From Sinohyriopsis cumingii (lineage: Eukaryota; Mollusca; Bivalvia; Unionida; Unionidae), in the NCBI GenBank assembly GCA_028554795.2, contig CM068842.1, forward strand, positions 28,225,577 through 28,289,576: a stretch of 64,000 nucleotides of DNA, read 5' to 3'. A program made the position numbers and the translations under genes. Positions 26,900-40,477 of this stretch are shown one piece after another (within the stretch, counting starts at the first letter, position 1; the number at the start of each line of letters is the position of its first letter). Below the pieces are notes generated by a model. It saw nothing but the letters and a program-made list of their open reading frames with translations, did not search any database and was not told where the DNA came from.

Positions 26900-28600
26900 T
26901 ATCATTTTTCTGAACTTGTTATTGAAATCTGAAGGCGTTTTCGACGTCTATTTCTGACTTGTCTTTGTTGTGGCTTAGAAGAAAAACTAATGCCTTAGCC
27001 ACAAGCGAATCTATAAGGCTGTTTCGGCGACTCAAACTGTCTTTTCCCATTTTAAGCAACACATTTGTTCCCTCCCATGAAGACTTAGTTTGTAATTTGT
27101 CAATGAGGACGTTTTAATAAAATTGTTTTCCTTGCGTTAAACCTGCATCTTTCGAAGCATGCTATCCTCGAGTCACCATCGGTTTTAAGGTGGGTGCTAG
27201 CTGATGGAATGCTAACTTTAACATATCACTAAGCTATGTCCTCTTTGTTTGGCGAATCCTTGGTACACAGGATACATCTTGAATGTATCATTCATCGGAG
27301 AATCGTTTTTGAAAATGCACTTTCACCGGGACATTTTCTTTCGAGAACATATTTTTTTACATGAACTCTTTATTTTTTCAGCGGATGTTTACAATAGGAT
27401 GAATGTGTATGATGAATGACTTCAACTAAGACAACTTATCAATGAGCTTCGCGATCCAACTGTATGGTCTGAGATAACGTGGCGGTGAAGCAAGATAGCG
27501 TATTGATGGGAAACGCATCCAAAACAACTGCCACTCGATAAGGTTACATAAAACTGGTTATTTACAGGTCGATGAGTTTGGTTACGAGGAAAGACGAATT
27601 ATTTTCTAAATATTCGAAAAGATGGCTGCTGTTGCTTTTGTGTCTGAAATATTGGTAACTACAAGGCCACTGTTGTTGTTACTGTCCTTAGTATTTCATT
27701 GAGACTGGCTTCGAATAAATGTAGATGCAGTTGTGGAGTTTGTTTCGAACTGATGGTATCAGTATTCAGAAGCCTGAAATGAAAGAGGTCATGTTGAATA
27801 CCTTTTGAAAGCAAGAAGTGCCGGATGTTTTCTATTTTGTCTTCTTCAGATAGACTCCAGAAGTGACATGATTAAGAAATCAATATCTAAATTTACCACA
27901 ACGCCGGTGTAAGGTGTCCAGATCTGATCTGCAGTGTTCCAAAATGCCTACTTGAAAGTCAGACAATTTGAAGGATGGTTTTGAGATCAGGCGTACAATT
28001 ATTTTCGTTGTTCTTTTAGCATACCATAGAGTTCGTAAAAATGAACGTCATGGAAATTGGCGACCGCAGTGTGTTGCTTAGCTTTGGTAATGAAAAAGTG
28101 TAGAAAAATAACCTTGGCCATTTCTGTGATTCAGAATGTTTTAGGCATTCTGCTGAAAGGCATGGCTAAAGAAATAACAGAATCTTTAAGCTGTGCATAA
28201 CCAACATTCATAAACCAGAGCTTGACTCCGTTCAATATGGCTGTGGGTCATTCAGTACCTGAATAATAACTAGAAAGAAATGTTCCACCGCATTCTGATG
28301 AATTGTGAGCCAATGCTGTAGTATATCAGTGGCACTCCACGTATCGCTGAATGTCCTCTTGGTTCCAAGTGTCGTCGGTAGAGTACAAATTCCGTTCGGC
28401 AAAATCGGAAAGAGTAAGAGAGTCCAGAAAGTTTGTTTCTTCATCTTGTGGCATGAAGAGATTGATTTTTTATATTTGACTTTGAACGTGAAAATCTTAC
28501 TAGGTCCATGGTCCTCGGGTAGGCAAGGGTTGATGAAGACATATTTAGCCAAGCTTTAGGCATATAACAGAAACTGTGTAAGCAGTTCAGGTTATACAAC
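26900..28600. other. Moderately GC-richer stretch beside the capsid remnant, unrecognised
   Basis: Several medium-length minus-strand frames (around 27.6-27.9 kb, and 28232-28552) are open longer than their surroundings and lie upstream of the capsid remnant in its reading direction. A basic stretch (QVRNRRRKRLQ) can be read near 26.95 kb. They could be other decayed pieces of the same mobile element, but I recognise no motif. A short CT run sits just beyond, at 28736-28752. Confidence 0.25.
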
Positions 28601-31575
28601 CTTGAATTTCTGGTCATGTTCTTCCCATTTAACTTCTTTATGTATGGCATGATAAAGTAACGCATTTGGTCGGGGATATGTTAATATGCGGTCTTTACAT
28701 GACATCACTCCACAAAAACTGAGAATCATCCCCCACTCTCTCTCTCTCTCTCTTAATCGACACAATATGTATGTGTATTTACTTACAAATCATATATTAG
28801 AAGCTTTGGAATGCTGTCTTGATTTGAAGAAGAGAAAAGAAAAACAACAAGACGAATGTAGATGGAACAGTCATTGTATATGATACGATCACATTTACAG
28901 AGATGGTTGGTCTTTCTATTGCCGGGCATGCAATTAACATTCTATTTCTATAATATAAAAAATGCGTAACCTTATGAAAGTCAGTCAAGTTTTTTCCGTA
29001 TCTGGGAATCAGCAAACATAACAGTATTGCATTCTTGGAAATGTTTTTTGCCGATTTAAATTATGTGAATTAGTAGAACAGAAGTCAGAATAACATGTTC
29101 ATTATGTCTTGTATCAACTGTACTATTTGAAAAGACAAAAATAGTTTTGCTTTTAGGAGGAGGGGTGATGTCATCTTGTTGCATATTTTGGTTCCACTAC
29201 ATAATCGACAAAAGGGCTGGGTCATGAAATCGTCACAATTCTTTTCGTTATTATTTTCATACGTTTATGGTCTTTATCTTTCATTTGCATAATGACCTAA
29301 CACAGTCACTGTGTTTGGCAATTACTGATTCTCTGCTAGAAGCAAGGTTAATGTTGATGCAATTGTTCGGGGAGGTTCATAAAAAGATACTGCTGAACGT
29401 AAATTCTGGTATTCAATTATACTTGAGATAGGTACCAATCACTTGGATAGAACTATATCAGTGAAAGGTGTAAGCTTTTGAGTATTCTGTTCTTTCCACT
29501 ACGTGGCAAGTATTATCTAGTATGGTACGCCCCCCACTGAAATGGAGCAGCCTACGCTAAACTCAGTCATCAGAGATAGTAATTAGTCATTGCGGATAGC
29601 AGAGTCGAAAATATTAGTAAAAGCTCATATAATCTGCTTAGAGCTTATACATATTTTTAGTCGAACTAATGCTATTTTCTGGACGACGTGTTGGCCCACC
29701 TAATAGATATTTCTCTATTTCTTACCAGATCACAGTCATTCTGTCTTCATTCCGTGGTCTACAATCTTATTGTCTATTTATATCAGGTAATATTAAAATG
29801 CATCATCAATGTCAATCCCACATCCAGAGCTTAGCTCACTGAAAATTATTACCCATGATGTCTAATCAGACTCTGATGTTACGTGACACAGAGCTCTGTT
29901 GGGAAATTGAAGGTGGTATCGAGGTAAGCCACACGGAGTTTAGTCTTATATCAAAGGTTAAGTAGGACCAGGGATACTCGTAAAAATGCACTGCATCTGT
30001 TTTCAGAATCGTAAACCAGTTTTTATATATAAACCAAGCCGTCCACATATGATACGAAGCAATTAAAAATGCAATGGCCAATACATTTTGCAGTATGTTT
30101 CTGAAGTGGAATTGACAGGAAAATGTAGTGCCCCACAGCAGCATATTGACCTGCGGAAAATATTAATTATTTGTAGTCGGCACATCGGACGAATAATTTG
30201 TCCTCTGCTCATCAAGACTCACAGAAAAGAAATAGCGTAACACTTGGATTGGGATTTCCTTGACTAGCTAGCAGCTGAAACCCGAATTTAATTTATCCAT
30301 TTCCTTTGGAGAAATGGTATCGATCCTGAACATTCTGTAACGATGCCGTCACGTTGAATGTTTTGTTTCCTAAGGGAGAGTGATAAGAATGAAAAAGTAC
30401 ATGTATACAAATTAATTTTGATATATGGAAATTAAATTTCAAGCCTTAGTTTTACAGTCTGAGAAAGTTAAGTTGGACGATATATAACTTTATCATGAAA
30501 ATTCGACGACCTTACAAATAAAGCTTTTTTTTGTATATAATTCAAATTTAAACACTTTCATTACTGGAGCAGAAAATGAAACAATTTGTTTTATCAAAGT
30601 TCATGCAATTATAATCTAATTCAATTGATTAATTTGTATTAATGCTATTAACTGATAACTGAATACCTTTTGTTTTTCTATCTTTTAATTGAGTTTGAGG
30701 ACTTTACCAATGGTTCGCAATTGTACGTTCAAATTCTCTCTCCTTTTCGATTTGGTCCATTATATTGATTTCCGTTTTCACCAGATAATGTTTCGCACAT
30801 GATTTCAAACAATCGTAAGACGACCAATGTTTTGTAATCTTTATTTGACTAGGCAGGCTCATTTCCACAGGGGATATTTTTCTGTGAATCCTTCTGACAC
30901 CCATTCATGATAGGTATTATGTTTATTTTGAATGACAAAAATATTTATCGCAGATAGCATTTTTAAGATTTAGTTTTTATGGTTTTATAATATTTAATTT
31001 CTTGAAGTAATTCGATGTTAGCATGAAAAGTTTACAAGTCGGAAAAAATAAATAAGAACCTCATAAACCGTTTAAGCTTACCAACTGAAAAAAATAATAG
31101 TCATTAAATTTGGTCTGCAAAATACTATCCTTTCATTCACCCTCATCAGATATTAAAGTAGGATCATATTAAACGTATTAATAGTATGAACTTTGTAACA
31201 GCAGCTTCAACGCAACTTAATTAGGCTGAATTTGCAAATTGACTTGTCGAATCAGAAAGGGAATGAAAAAGATATTAGAAGTAATCTTTAATTATTAGAG
31301 CCTATGTATCCACTTGAATCAATCAATACCCGACATCTAATGATTAATATCGGGATGCATGAAATTATCAGCTAATTAAATTCTCTCTGATAAAATAGAT
31401 CTTTCATAAATTTCGCGTGACACGCTTTAATCATAATTGCCAAGGAGTAACTTCTTTAGATGATATATAATTTTAGAACGAAATTAGATACAATATACTA
31501 GCTTTTTTATTGAAGAGTTTTGACTTTTAACATCATAGGTTACTATGTCTATATTTTCCTGAAATCTGTAATGTT
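28600..31575. other. Unique-looking AT-rich DNA
   Basis: The minus-strand frame 29866-30144 is aromatic and hydrophobic-rich, but I recognise nothing in it. No RNA gene or repeat seen. Confidence 0.45.
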
Positions 31576-31579
31576 ATGT

Positions 31580-31876
31580 GATTTGAATTTTTAACGCAGC
31601 TTTAACACTTTTTCAGTCATATCGCTACGATGTCTGCAGTGTGCCAGTTTATAGTGATGTCTAGCACTGGGGCATCATGCCGCAGACATGCCGCAGTCAC
31701 ATTATCCTGACAATAGGCCGACCAGTCCTAACACTGACCTCTTAATGCTGAGCGCCAAGCGAGGCAGCTGTTAGTATCATTTTTGTAAGTCTTTGGTATG
31801 ACTCAGCCGTGGATCGAACCCACGACCTCCAGCATCCGAGGCTAGTGCTCTAACCACTAGGCCACCGGAGCGGTCC
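31580..31876 (-). mobile_element. tRNA-derived SINE, near full length
   Basis: On the minus strand the element starts at ~31876 with a tRNA-like head. An A box (tggcctagtgg) and a B box (ggttcgatcc) form an RNA polymerase III promoter. A TpsiC-like stem, cgtggg-ttcgatc-ccacg, is perfect. The acceptor-stem halves do not pair, so this is not a functional tRNA gene. The tRNA-unrelated body contains ttaatgctgagcgccaagc (as read on the plus strand), and the 3' end contains gactgaaaaa and gcgttaaa, resembling the tail of widespread mollusc SINEs as I recall them. Autonomous LINE machinery would be needed for movement. No clear target-site duplication was found. A second copy lies at 63.09-63.29 kb. 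Confidence 0.87.
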
Positions 31877-31879
31877 TTA

Positions 31880-33400
31880 AAATTTATAAAGGTAGAAGTT
31901 TCCTAATATATAGTGACATAATAGCGTTCTCTGTAATGATATTAAAATGCCCTAAATCCTCTGCTACAGTTTGAAACTAAAATTTGAGAATTGTTTTAAA
32001 TGACCTAATAATTTCAAAGACTAGAAGCATGAACATTTGATGTACTCCCCATTATTCAGACATATGCGGAAATGAGAATACATTAATTTGTTGATAAGCA
32101 GTCTCAAGCCATAACTGTAAAGAAGGATGCATCATCGCTTGCATAAAAATGGATCAATAACAAAACAATGTCATAAGCGCGGATATATTTCATATGACGG
32201 TAATGTATCAGTATTCCATAAGAAATCAATTAAGAAAACCTCAAGTACAATGTTTTTGGACCAAACAGCATATGTTCATTTTTGTATGCACGAAAACCCA
32301 TGTTTATGACTAAATTCTATATTATTTCAGAAACCTATATGCTTTCAATAACAATACTTGGCGAAGGCTAAATCAGAGAAGAATGAATATATCTTCTTTG
32401 GTGGGGCATATATCTGTCTGGAACTGCAATATATTTACTATACAGTTTAAACCAATTATAGACATCTAACATTATTAGAGTTTATCTTAAACTACTTAAA
32501 CTACCCACACTTTACAGGAACACTGCAAGAATTTATTAAGTGCGAGGGAATGAAATTCTATCAAGGGAAAAAAGGGAAAGAAATACTATCAAGGTGGAAG
32601 AAATTACTGAACTGAAATACGAATGTGTCTTTAATGTTTATTTAATTATCACTGAAAAATGTTTATGACCAATCGTTTTATTCTTTTTCTCATTAGTCTT
32701 CAGGACATACGGTACTACGGTACTAATTATACGGAAGAACTGTGAACCAGTCTAGAAATAGGTGAAGAAATAATAGAGTATTTACAGGTTTGGTGGCCCA
32801 TAATTGGTTAATAATGAAAATTAAAATTTTAGAATAAACATCTTTTGAGAGCTTATCCTATATGTAATGTAAAAGAAAATACTGACAAATTTCTACTGAT
32901 GCAATTTTAGCATTTTTACAGGCTTGACTCAGGAGTACTCAATACTGAAAGTAGCACCTGATTCATTTGGTGCAGAATCAATAACACGTGTTTCATGCAC
33001 ATATATGTAAACAAAGTGCCGCGGGTCATATGGTGTTCTCCACACATAAGCTTGCACCAAGATTACATGTGCATGAAGAATTATAGGTGTCATTATCAGC
33101 ACCCAGAAATTTTAAGTTATTGAATTTTGAATATGATAGTGTTTCCATATGTTTACCATTGGAGTTGAATTAGTACCGTGAGACCTTCAAACGTATTTCA
33201 ATAACAATTTAACGGTACGAAATGTTGATGATCACGTTTTTCAAAGAAGGAGTAAATTTGGGTAAGCGTATTTAATCATGAATAGCCCTAGAGTTTCAGT
33301 TTAAACACAAATACAAAACTACATTCACACATTTAGGTAGTCGTTTCTCCATATGCGAAACCCCAAAGGAGAGTCAGATGTGAAGACAACATATATTTTG
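31880..33400. other. Unique-looking AT-rich DNA
   Basis: The 60-residue plus-strand frame at 32127-32309 has no recognisable motif. Nothing else seen. Confidence 0.5.
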
Positions 33401-33404
33401 CCCT

Positions 33405-33532
33405 GTTCGTAGTAAGTTTATTACATTTATCTTAATCAATCCCTGACAAACGTGATCCCTTGCTTAATACAGTGCACTTGAAAGGACTGTTATTAGCCAT
33501 ATGATTTGCATTCTTTATATATATATATATGC
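33405..33532 (+). repeat. Dispersed repeat R1, copy 3
   Basis: Ttacatttatcttaatcaat, cagtgcacttgaaaggactg and ccatatgatttgcattct match the copies at 5.3 and 9.5 kb. The TA-rich tail (33516-33530) directly joins the 3' end of the decayed non-LTR element that follows. Confidence 0.85.
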
Positions 33533-33534
33533 TT

Positions 33535-35075
33535 CTTCAGCCGAGCGCCTTTCGTTCAACGGATGTTTCGCAACTTAGTTCGGAATACCTTCCAGATGGA
33601 TGGATGGCAGTAGTGATCAGGTACTGCCCGTTTGTGATGGTTAATATATGTTGTCTTCACATCTGAACCAGTACCAAATAGACGCCCTCTGCGGCCCTGT
33701 CCAGTGTTTGTACAGCTGTCTTGCGTGACATTCCATTTATTCCCAATGCATTAAGCACCCTCGAGACTGACGGGTCCGGAAAACCTCTACAACCAACTTC
33801 CAGCATCTGCCCCTGAGCACAGTTAGTTCAACCACATTATTCATTTCGCAACCGGTGACCATATGACTAACACAGGGCGGAGGGATATCTGAACGACATC
33901 AGAAAATACCTGTTTCCTGCCCGGTGGACCGTCTCAGTCATACGCTGGTATCCCGCTTTAACAAGCATGATCAAACGGCAACCTATCTTTTTTAGGACTC
34001 TCTTTATTAACCTGTTTCTAGGATATAAACCATCTCCCACAATATTGTGTTGTGTCTCCACCTGTAGCGACCGTGCGCCAGTGCAACCTGGCATCATGAG
34101 AATATGTCAGCGAGTGATTCTCTTCCTTGACACAGCTGACACAATGGATCTTCTAAGAAGGTAAGAGGTCATACACTAATCGTTATATTATCTACAGCTG
34201 AATTTTTTCATATCTCCAACTATTCGCTCATGTAAGTTTCCTATCTTGCAGTGACCACTTAGTCCAATTTGCCTGGATCCCAATTTGGACTGTCATTGAT
34301 GATCTTGATTCCTCCTCTGCCTATCGGAGCTCGTCTTGGACCGTATTTCACGTGTCAACTTTGTTTGCATTTTTCCATATTTACGTTTGTCTTAACCATA
34401 GTCCCTCCTTCCCAACATTTTCGAACCTACATTGTCTGTATGCCTTAGCCTGCTCTCTGCTTGGTCCACTGTTTGGCTCACTGACTATTTGCTTCCAGTT
34501 CGTTCTCCAGTGCCACCACCGGCGATTTTCTCGTCTCTCGATTCCTTCAGGGTCAAGTGATGTCTTATTTTTGCTACATTGTAATACTCTACAAAAAAGA
34601 CAGTAGTCAACGTGAAATATTCATATTTGTCATGGTGAGTCGAATCATTTTCCAAAGCATTCGATGTGATTGTCTGATATTGTAGGTATGTCCTCGCCTT
34701 ATATCGTCTCTGTGAACTGGTTTGTGACACGTCCCTTCTATTCCACCAAACACATGGACTTTGTCGGTATAGACTTCATTCTTGCCCAACCACTTAGCTA
34801 ATGCTTGAGAATCCATCTTGGATGCGGGTCTGTGTTGTTATCGTCATAACATCCATAAACCCGCTTTTGGAAGGAAGTCGAATACCTGACTCTGTTAAGG
34901 GACCTTTGGATTCGCTTTCCGCAGCTTCGATGATGAGGTTCATTCCCATCACAAACACAATCACTGATATAGTACACCCAGTTGCTATTCCCTTTTCCAA
35001 TTTTAGGCATGTAGTTGTGAACTGATTGGTTGAGAATCTCCAGTGTATATTGTTGAAATAGCTCCTTATCAACTT
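33535..35075 (-). pseudogene. Decayed non-LTR retrotransposon with mutated RT active site
   Basis: Read on the minus strand from 35075 to ~33540. The RT fragment shows FSTNQFTTT, LEKGIATGCTISV and MGMNLIIEAAE, then FMDVM at the place of the catalytic F/Y-x-D-D motif. The second Asp is Val (codon GTT at 34850-34848). Downstream come ALAKWLGKNEV, SRDEKIAGGGTGERTG, then VDQAESRLRH, and a C-terminal zinc-finger-like segment (PLCQLCQGRESL) whose expected His is Asp and which carries a stop. HGRYRWRHNTILWEM follows. The C-terminal tail reads LEVGCRGFPDPS and MSRKTAVQTLDRAAE, ending at ~33670. Several frames and stops are needed, and the 5' part (N-terminal and early RT) is missing. Family likeness is to RT proteins common in cnidarians, fishes and molluscs. 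Clade not assigned. Confidence 0.83.
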
Positions 35076-35079
35076 TATA

Positions 35080-35500
35080 GAATTGTTAGGGAAATGTTAG
35101 TGATGTATAGCACTCGATCAGTAAATAATAGTAAAATGTCTTGAAATCAGCATTAATATTGAAAGTACGCTAATGGAAATAATTAGCATTAAACTATTTT
35201 TCTCATTTCGTAAACATATTCAAAACGATTAAGAAAAATCGCCATGTACGAGGAAATTAAGTTTGGATCTTTTGTAGATTTATGAATGTATTTATATATT
35301 ATATAAACGTATATTGGCAACGTTTAGCAATGCACGGATAATGAATCACCGAAATTAGGTAACTAAACGTAATTGAAATTCTTCGTTGTACCTGCACTTA
35401 TCGGCTTAGCATAACTTTTTTAACGGATGTGCAAAACATATTAGTCTTTAAACGAAAAACCCACATATGACCAGTGTATGATAATAAACATTATGTATGT
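35080..35500. other. AT-rich DNA without features
   Basis: No supported feature. Confidence 0.5.
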
Positions 35501-35534
35501 AAGATTATAAGATTTATTTACTTTATTAGTTAGT

Positions 35535-36259
<725 letters not shown>

Positions 36260-36260
<1 letters not shown>

Positions 36261-39200
36261 GTTTTTTTTCTTCTTCTTAAAAACAGATGCTAAAATTATC
36301 ACCTATTAGTTGAATGTATCAATAAGTTCTTGTATTAAGTAAGAACATAAAAACAGAGATTTTGAAAGTACGGTAAATTCATGAGCCATACAATTGCATG
36401 TATCTAACTACTGTTAGTCTTTGAAATTTGTTTAAAATTTGCTTGGAGTAATGTGTGCATATTCATAAGTAGGGTGTCAGACAAAGCATGACCTACTGAT
36501 CCATAACTTATCTTCTATTTGAGAAGGAAAGGAAACCTCACTTACGTATGAGTGCAGTTTAAATCCATTCTTATGTCATATACAAAATGTTAAATATTCA
36601 ACGTTAAAGAGTAAATCACTATATTTGCAAAGCATAGAAGCCGAACAAAAACAATGCACATGATATAATCTAGACTTATCCCCAGCTACCTACATAATGA
36701 TTTTCAGAGGGTCATACAAAATCTTTCACAAAACGCCAAAATGTTAAATTTGTTTTTGCAAGTATACGTGTTAATAAGAAAGTGATAGATAATCAATATA
36801 AAACTGCTTGTTTTGTTCAGTGTCGGGGCAAAAAAACTCGTTTAATACTGCTCATAAACATTCGCCTCGGCCTGACGGACCCAACGTATTCCTACGACGT
36901 ATGAAATTTATTCTTTCCGACCACTCGAAACGATACACATGTTCTTTTGTCTGTATGTGAGACATCATTCTAGGAACATCCGCCCAGTCACTAATAAAGA
37001 CCTGTATTGACTGCATGGTTAGCTCAAGTGAATTTGCCCGATTTCTCGCAGTATGCGGTCACGGAGCATGACCAAAATCTGAAGAAAAAAAATGTTATTT
37101 GTACTCCTTTCTTAATTTGTACACGAATGCTATATAATACTCTGCCAATTACAGCGTGTGAAAAAATTATTATGAAATGCTTACTGAGATTTCCTTAAGC
37201 TCATTGTAATTTTGAAAAAGGGCATATTACAAGTAACCAACTCTCCTTCGACCTCTGAATACAGAGTATTCATGAACTCGTACTTGCGTAGGAAAGGCAT
37301 ACGTTTGAGTTAGCTATAGTTCTCGCGTGAGGTTAGTTCGATTTGAATGTCATCCGCCCAGGCTGTTTAACAATGAAACTAAATAGCATATCAATGATTT
37401 GATTTATCTGTAGTATTAAGCAACATAAACATTTTATTTGGAGAAACTTATCATATCTGACCAAACACCAGCCTCAGAGTTTTACTAACGCCTAAATGAC
37501 AGTTACAGAAAATTAAAGGTGTGATCCCCTTAGAACGTTCAATAGAGAGACAAACACTTTGTTTTACTTAATTATATTAATTTCGTTATAAAACGTGCAG
37601 CAAACGATCAGCGCAAATACCATTCAATCCTGTGCATTCAGATCTCTCTCCAAGATTTCAAGGGATTCGATCGGTTTGCGTTATCTCATTAGCATATCTC
37701 AATATTGGTTGGGAATAGTCAATCCATTTCTTGCATAAATCCCAGACAGAAATTGCTTAATGTTTTCGAATAATTTTCATCATTTGTTGTGTATTTTTCC
37801 TCTTGATCTATTTATTGACGATATTGACCGTATGTTCAGAGTTATCGCTTTAAATTTCTTATATTTCCACAATTCCCTAATTTTATAACCAATCACAATA
37901 GAAATCGCTAATAGTTACGAATCATGGGGATTCCGGAAAGGAAGAATAAGAAATAAAATGTAAACCGAAACATCCATACTTGACTTTCGATTTCAGAATG
38001 AAGGCCTCTAAAAAGGACATAATATATTACTATGCTAAAGAGGCCACTACTCATGTTGGGTCACTCAGATTTATTGCATCCTACTGTAGTCCATAACAAA
38101 GTATTCCTATGCGTTTTGTGATTGGTTTGCTGCAAATTTGCTATCCAGTGACGAATGTTACTTCCATTAAACAGAAAATCAAATGTTTACTGATTTGAAA
38201 AGCTTGACGTTTGTTTAAGATAAAAAACAAACAGATATGAAAATAATGAGACAAATAAGATTAGAAATATAATCAGCTACTTACAAAAGTAGGATTGACC
38301 GAGAAGTTGCAAAAACATGGAACTATATTTATGTTCGTAACTTCTGAGTCAGTTCATCGGTTATTCAGGAAACCCGAAGTGTTTGGAATAGACTAGGATT
38401 TATTTTTGCTGACAAATTTCCGGCGAAGAAAATGTATTATATTCCTGTCATGTTCATCGCTGACACACATCCGAAGCATATTTTTATCATGCAGAAATTG
38501 CCGAGGTTTTGCTTCAAAATGAGCTTCTCACCAATAGTTCACACGATATTGTGTCAGGATGATATGAAATATGGGATATCAAAATAAAAGCACGTATTTT
38601 GTTATCAACTATAGTACCATTATCTGAAGTTCTTGAAATTAATACTATAACAAATTAACCCCTTTTATTAGCCAATGATCCAATGCTGTATTTGTTTTTC
38701 CCCTTACGGTAGACAGATGCACTTGAATAATAAAATAATGTACAATCTGACACTTAAATAAATATGCACTGCACTGAAGTATTATCTAAGATCCAAGCAT
38801 TATATTTTCCAGGATTCCTGAAAAGTTATGAAGCTTGAAACTAGTTTACACGTTGCATGATCGGCTAATACCAATGTCGTAAAATATGAACCAATTATTT
38901 TGTTAAAACTTTAACAAATAATTTAATTATGAAAGTTATCAAATGAAAATTCATGAAGAACTTACACTTACGGCATTATGAATTAAATCCAAAATACTGC
39001 TGAACGTTTTCTCATATTTTCTAAAGAACAGAATATTACGAATGATTTTCAGATCCTCGAATGTAATGGTCTGCTAAAAGTCCGGATTCATCTAAATGAC
39101 ATTGTCTATAACATTTTTGAACAATTCATACTAGTCTCAGAATAATATTTTAGTCCAACTAAACAAAGTTTTTTTTCTGAAATAATATATAAACACAACA

Positions 39201-39860
39201 TTAAGTGCATCTGCAGACTTGATGTTACAAAAAGAAAATATGACATAAGATTAAACAATATCCGGCCCTACCTTTTCATACAGTTGGAAGACGATTTAAA
39301 ATTTGTACCTACTCGCTGCATGACATTTTACAAATATTTCACAAGGTTAAAGAACCAACCTGACCTAACCTATCCAACGTAAATAACTTAAACCTATCTG
39401 ACCGACCTATCCAAAGGGAAAGAACCAAAAACATGCAAACATTGCTATTAAGAATATCATTATTAACAATGGTAAACACCTACATACTGTACAATCGTCA
39501 CTCTTAATGTCTTAAATTAGAATTATATACCCGTGTAACAAATGTGGCTATCTAAGGTCTTGGTTATAGATGACCATTACAGCTACATGCGTGAATTATA
39601 ATCACACATAATAAAGATACAGTAGTGTACCGAGAGCCACACAAACATATACATATACATAAAGTCAAAATTATAATAATTGTAAAGGTATTAAAGAATG
39701 TTTAGAAATAAAATCGAGAACGGTCTTTTAATCATCGTGTACAAATATTGTCAAAGCACCTTAGCAGGGCGCACGAAAGCATACATTGTGAGTTTTTGGC
39801 AGCATAAAGTAATAACTTTTTTCTGCACAGCACAATGTCATTTGAATTAATCGAAATATT
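36260..39860. other. AT-rich DNA with weak repeat similarity
   Basis: A GC-richer patch from ~36822 (tgtcggggc start, then an aataaa near 36993) could be a degraded LTR fragment, but I see no partner. The segment 38965-39090 (ttatgaattaaatccaaaat) is weakly similar to 61750-61800 and 63315-63350, suggesting another dispersed family. No genes seen. Confidence 0.4.
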
Positions 39861-39869
39861 TCTTAGAAA

Positions 39870-40450
39870 AGTTTTTTCAAACATTGTAATCTGCTGCGTT
39901 CAGACTGTCTTGTGTCTCTGTTATTCAAGTTAAGCCGAAATTCTTTTTTTTAAAGATCTGAATCTCATACATAAATCATGAAAGAGACAAGAAAAAATGA
40001 CTCGAATGAATTACTACCATCTTTTACTATGCAATTAGCTTTTAGTTTTCTATTTCACTAACATTGTTAATCGAAATGTTTCTTATTCAGATTGGCTTGT
40101 TTATCTCTGTTAATGATTTAAGTACGTCTTTGTTAAGCAAACATAAACCATTACAACGAGATGAAACCTACAATCGAATTACTAATTAATATTGCATTTT
40201 ACAATTATAATCAACCTCCTAGTTTTCTATTCCATTTAATTGTTAATTGATATGATATGATTCTTAGACAGGCTGGTTAAAATCATTGCATTTATTCTGC
40301 GTTTTGACTGTCTTGGTTTTCGTTGTTTATAGGTTTTACATCGTACGCATAAACCATCAAAAAAACAAGAAATGAAAATTTGAATCCTGCCATATTTTAC
40401 TATTTCAATCATCAATTTAGGTTTCTATACCATTAACATTGCTAAGAGGA
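39870..40450. repeat. Three diverged ~200-bp tandem units
   Basis: Units begin near 39885, 40085 and 40300. Each has the order: a tcaga-tg/tgactgtcttg block, a cataaa-ccat or cataaatcat block, an aacaag/gacaagaaa block, ttactat, a gttttctat block and aacattg. They are roughly 60-70% alike by eye, so the tandem duplication is old. Confidence 0.6.
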
Positions 40451-40477
40451 TATTAATTATTTATCAAAAAGATTGTG

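Noticed and set aside
28232..28665. Overlapping frames on both strands (up to 107 residues)
   Set aside because: There is no recognisable motif on either strand and three frames overlap. They are left as unrecognised sequence near the capsid relic rather than called genes.
31800..31876. A tRNA gene
   Set aside because: A and B boxes are present, but the acceptor-stem ends do not pair and the sequence continues into a SINE body, so it is a SINE head.
34352..34606. Plus-strand frame with Cys/Leu/Phe content
   Set aside because: It is antisense to the decayed non-LTR element on the minus strand, whose protein similarity is recognisable.
36822..37090. Solo LTR
   Set aside because: A tgtcggggc start and an aataaa are suggestive, but no CA end, target duplication or second copy was found, so it was not called as a feature of its own.
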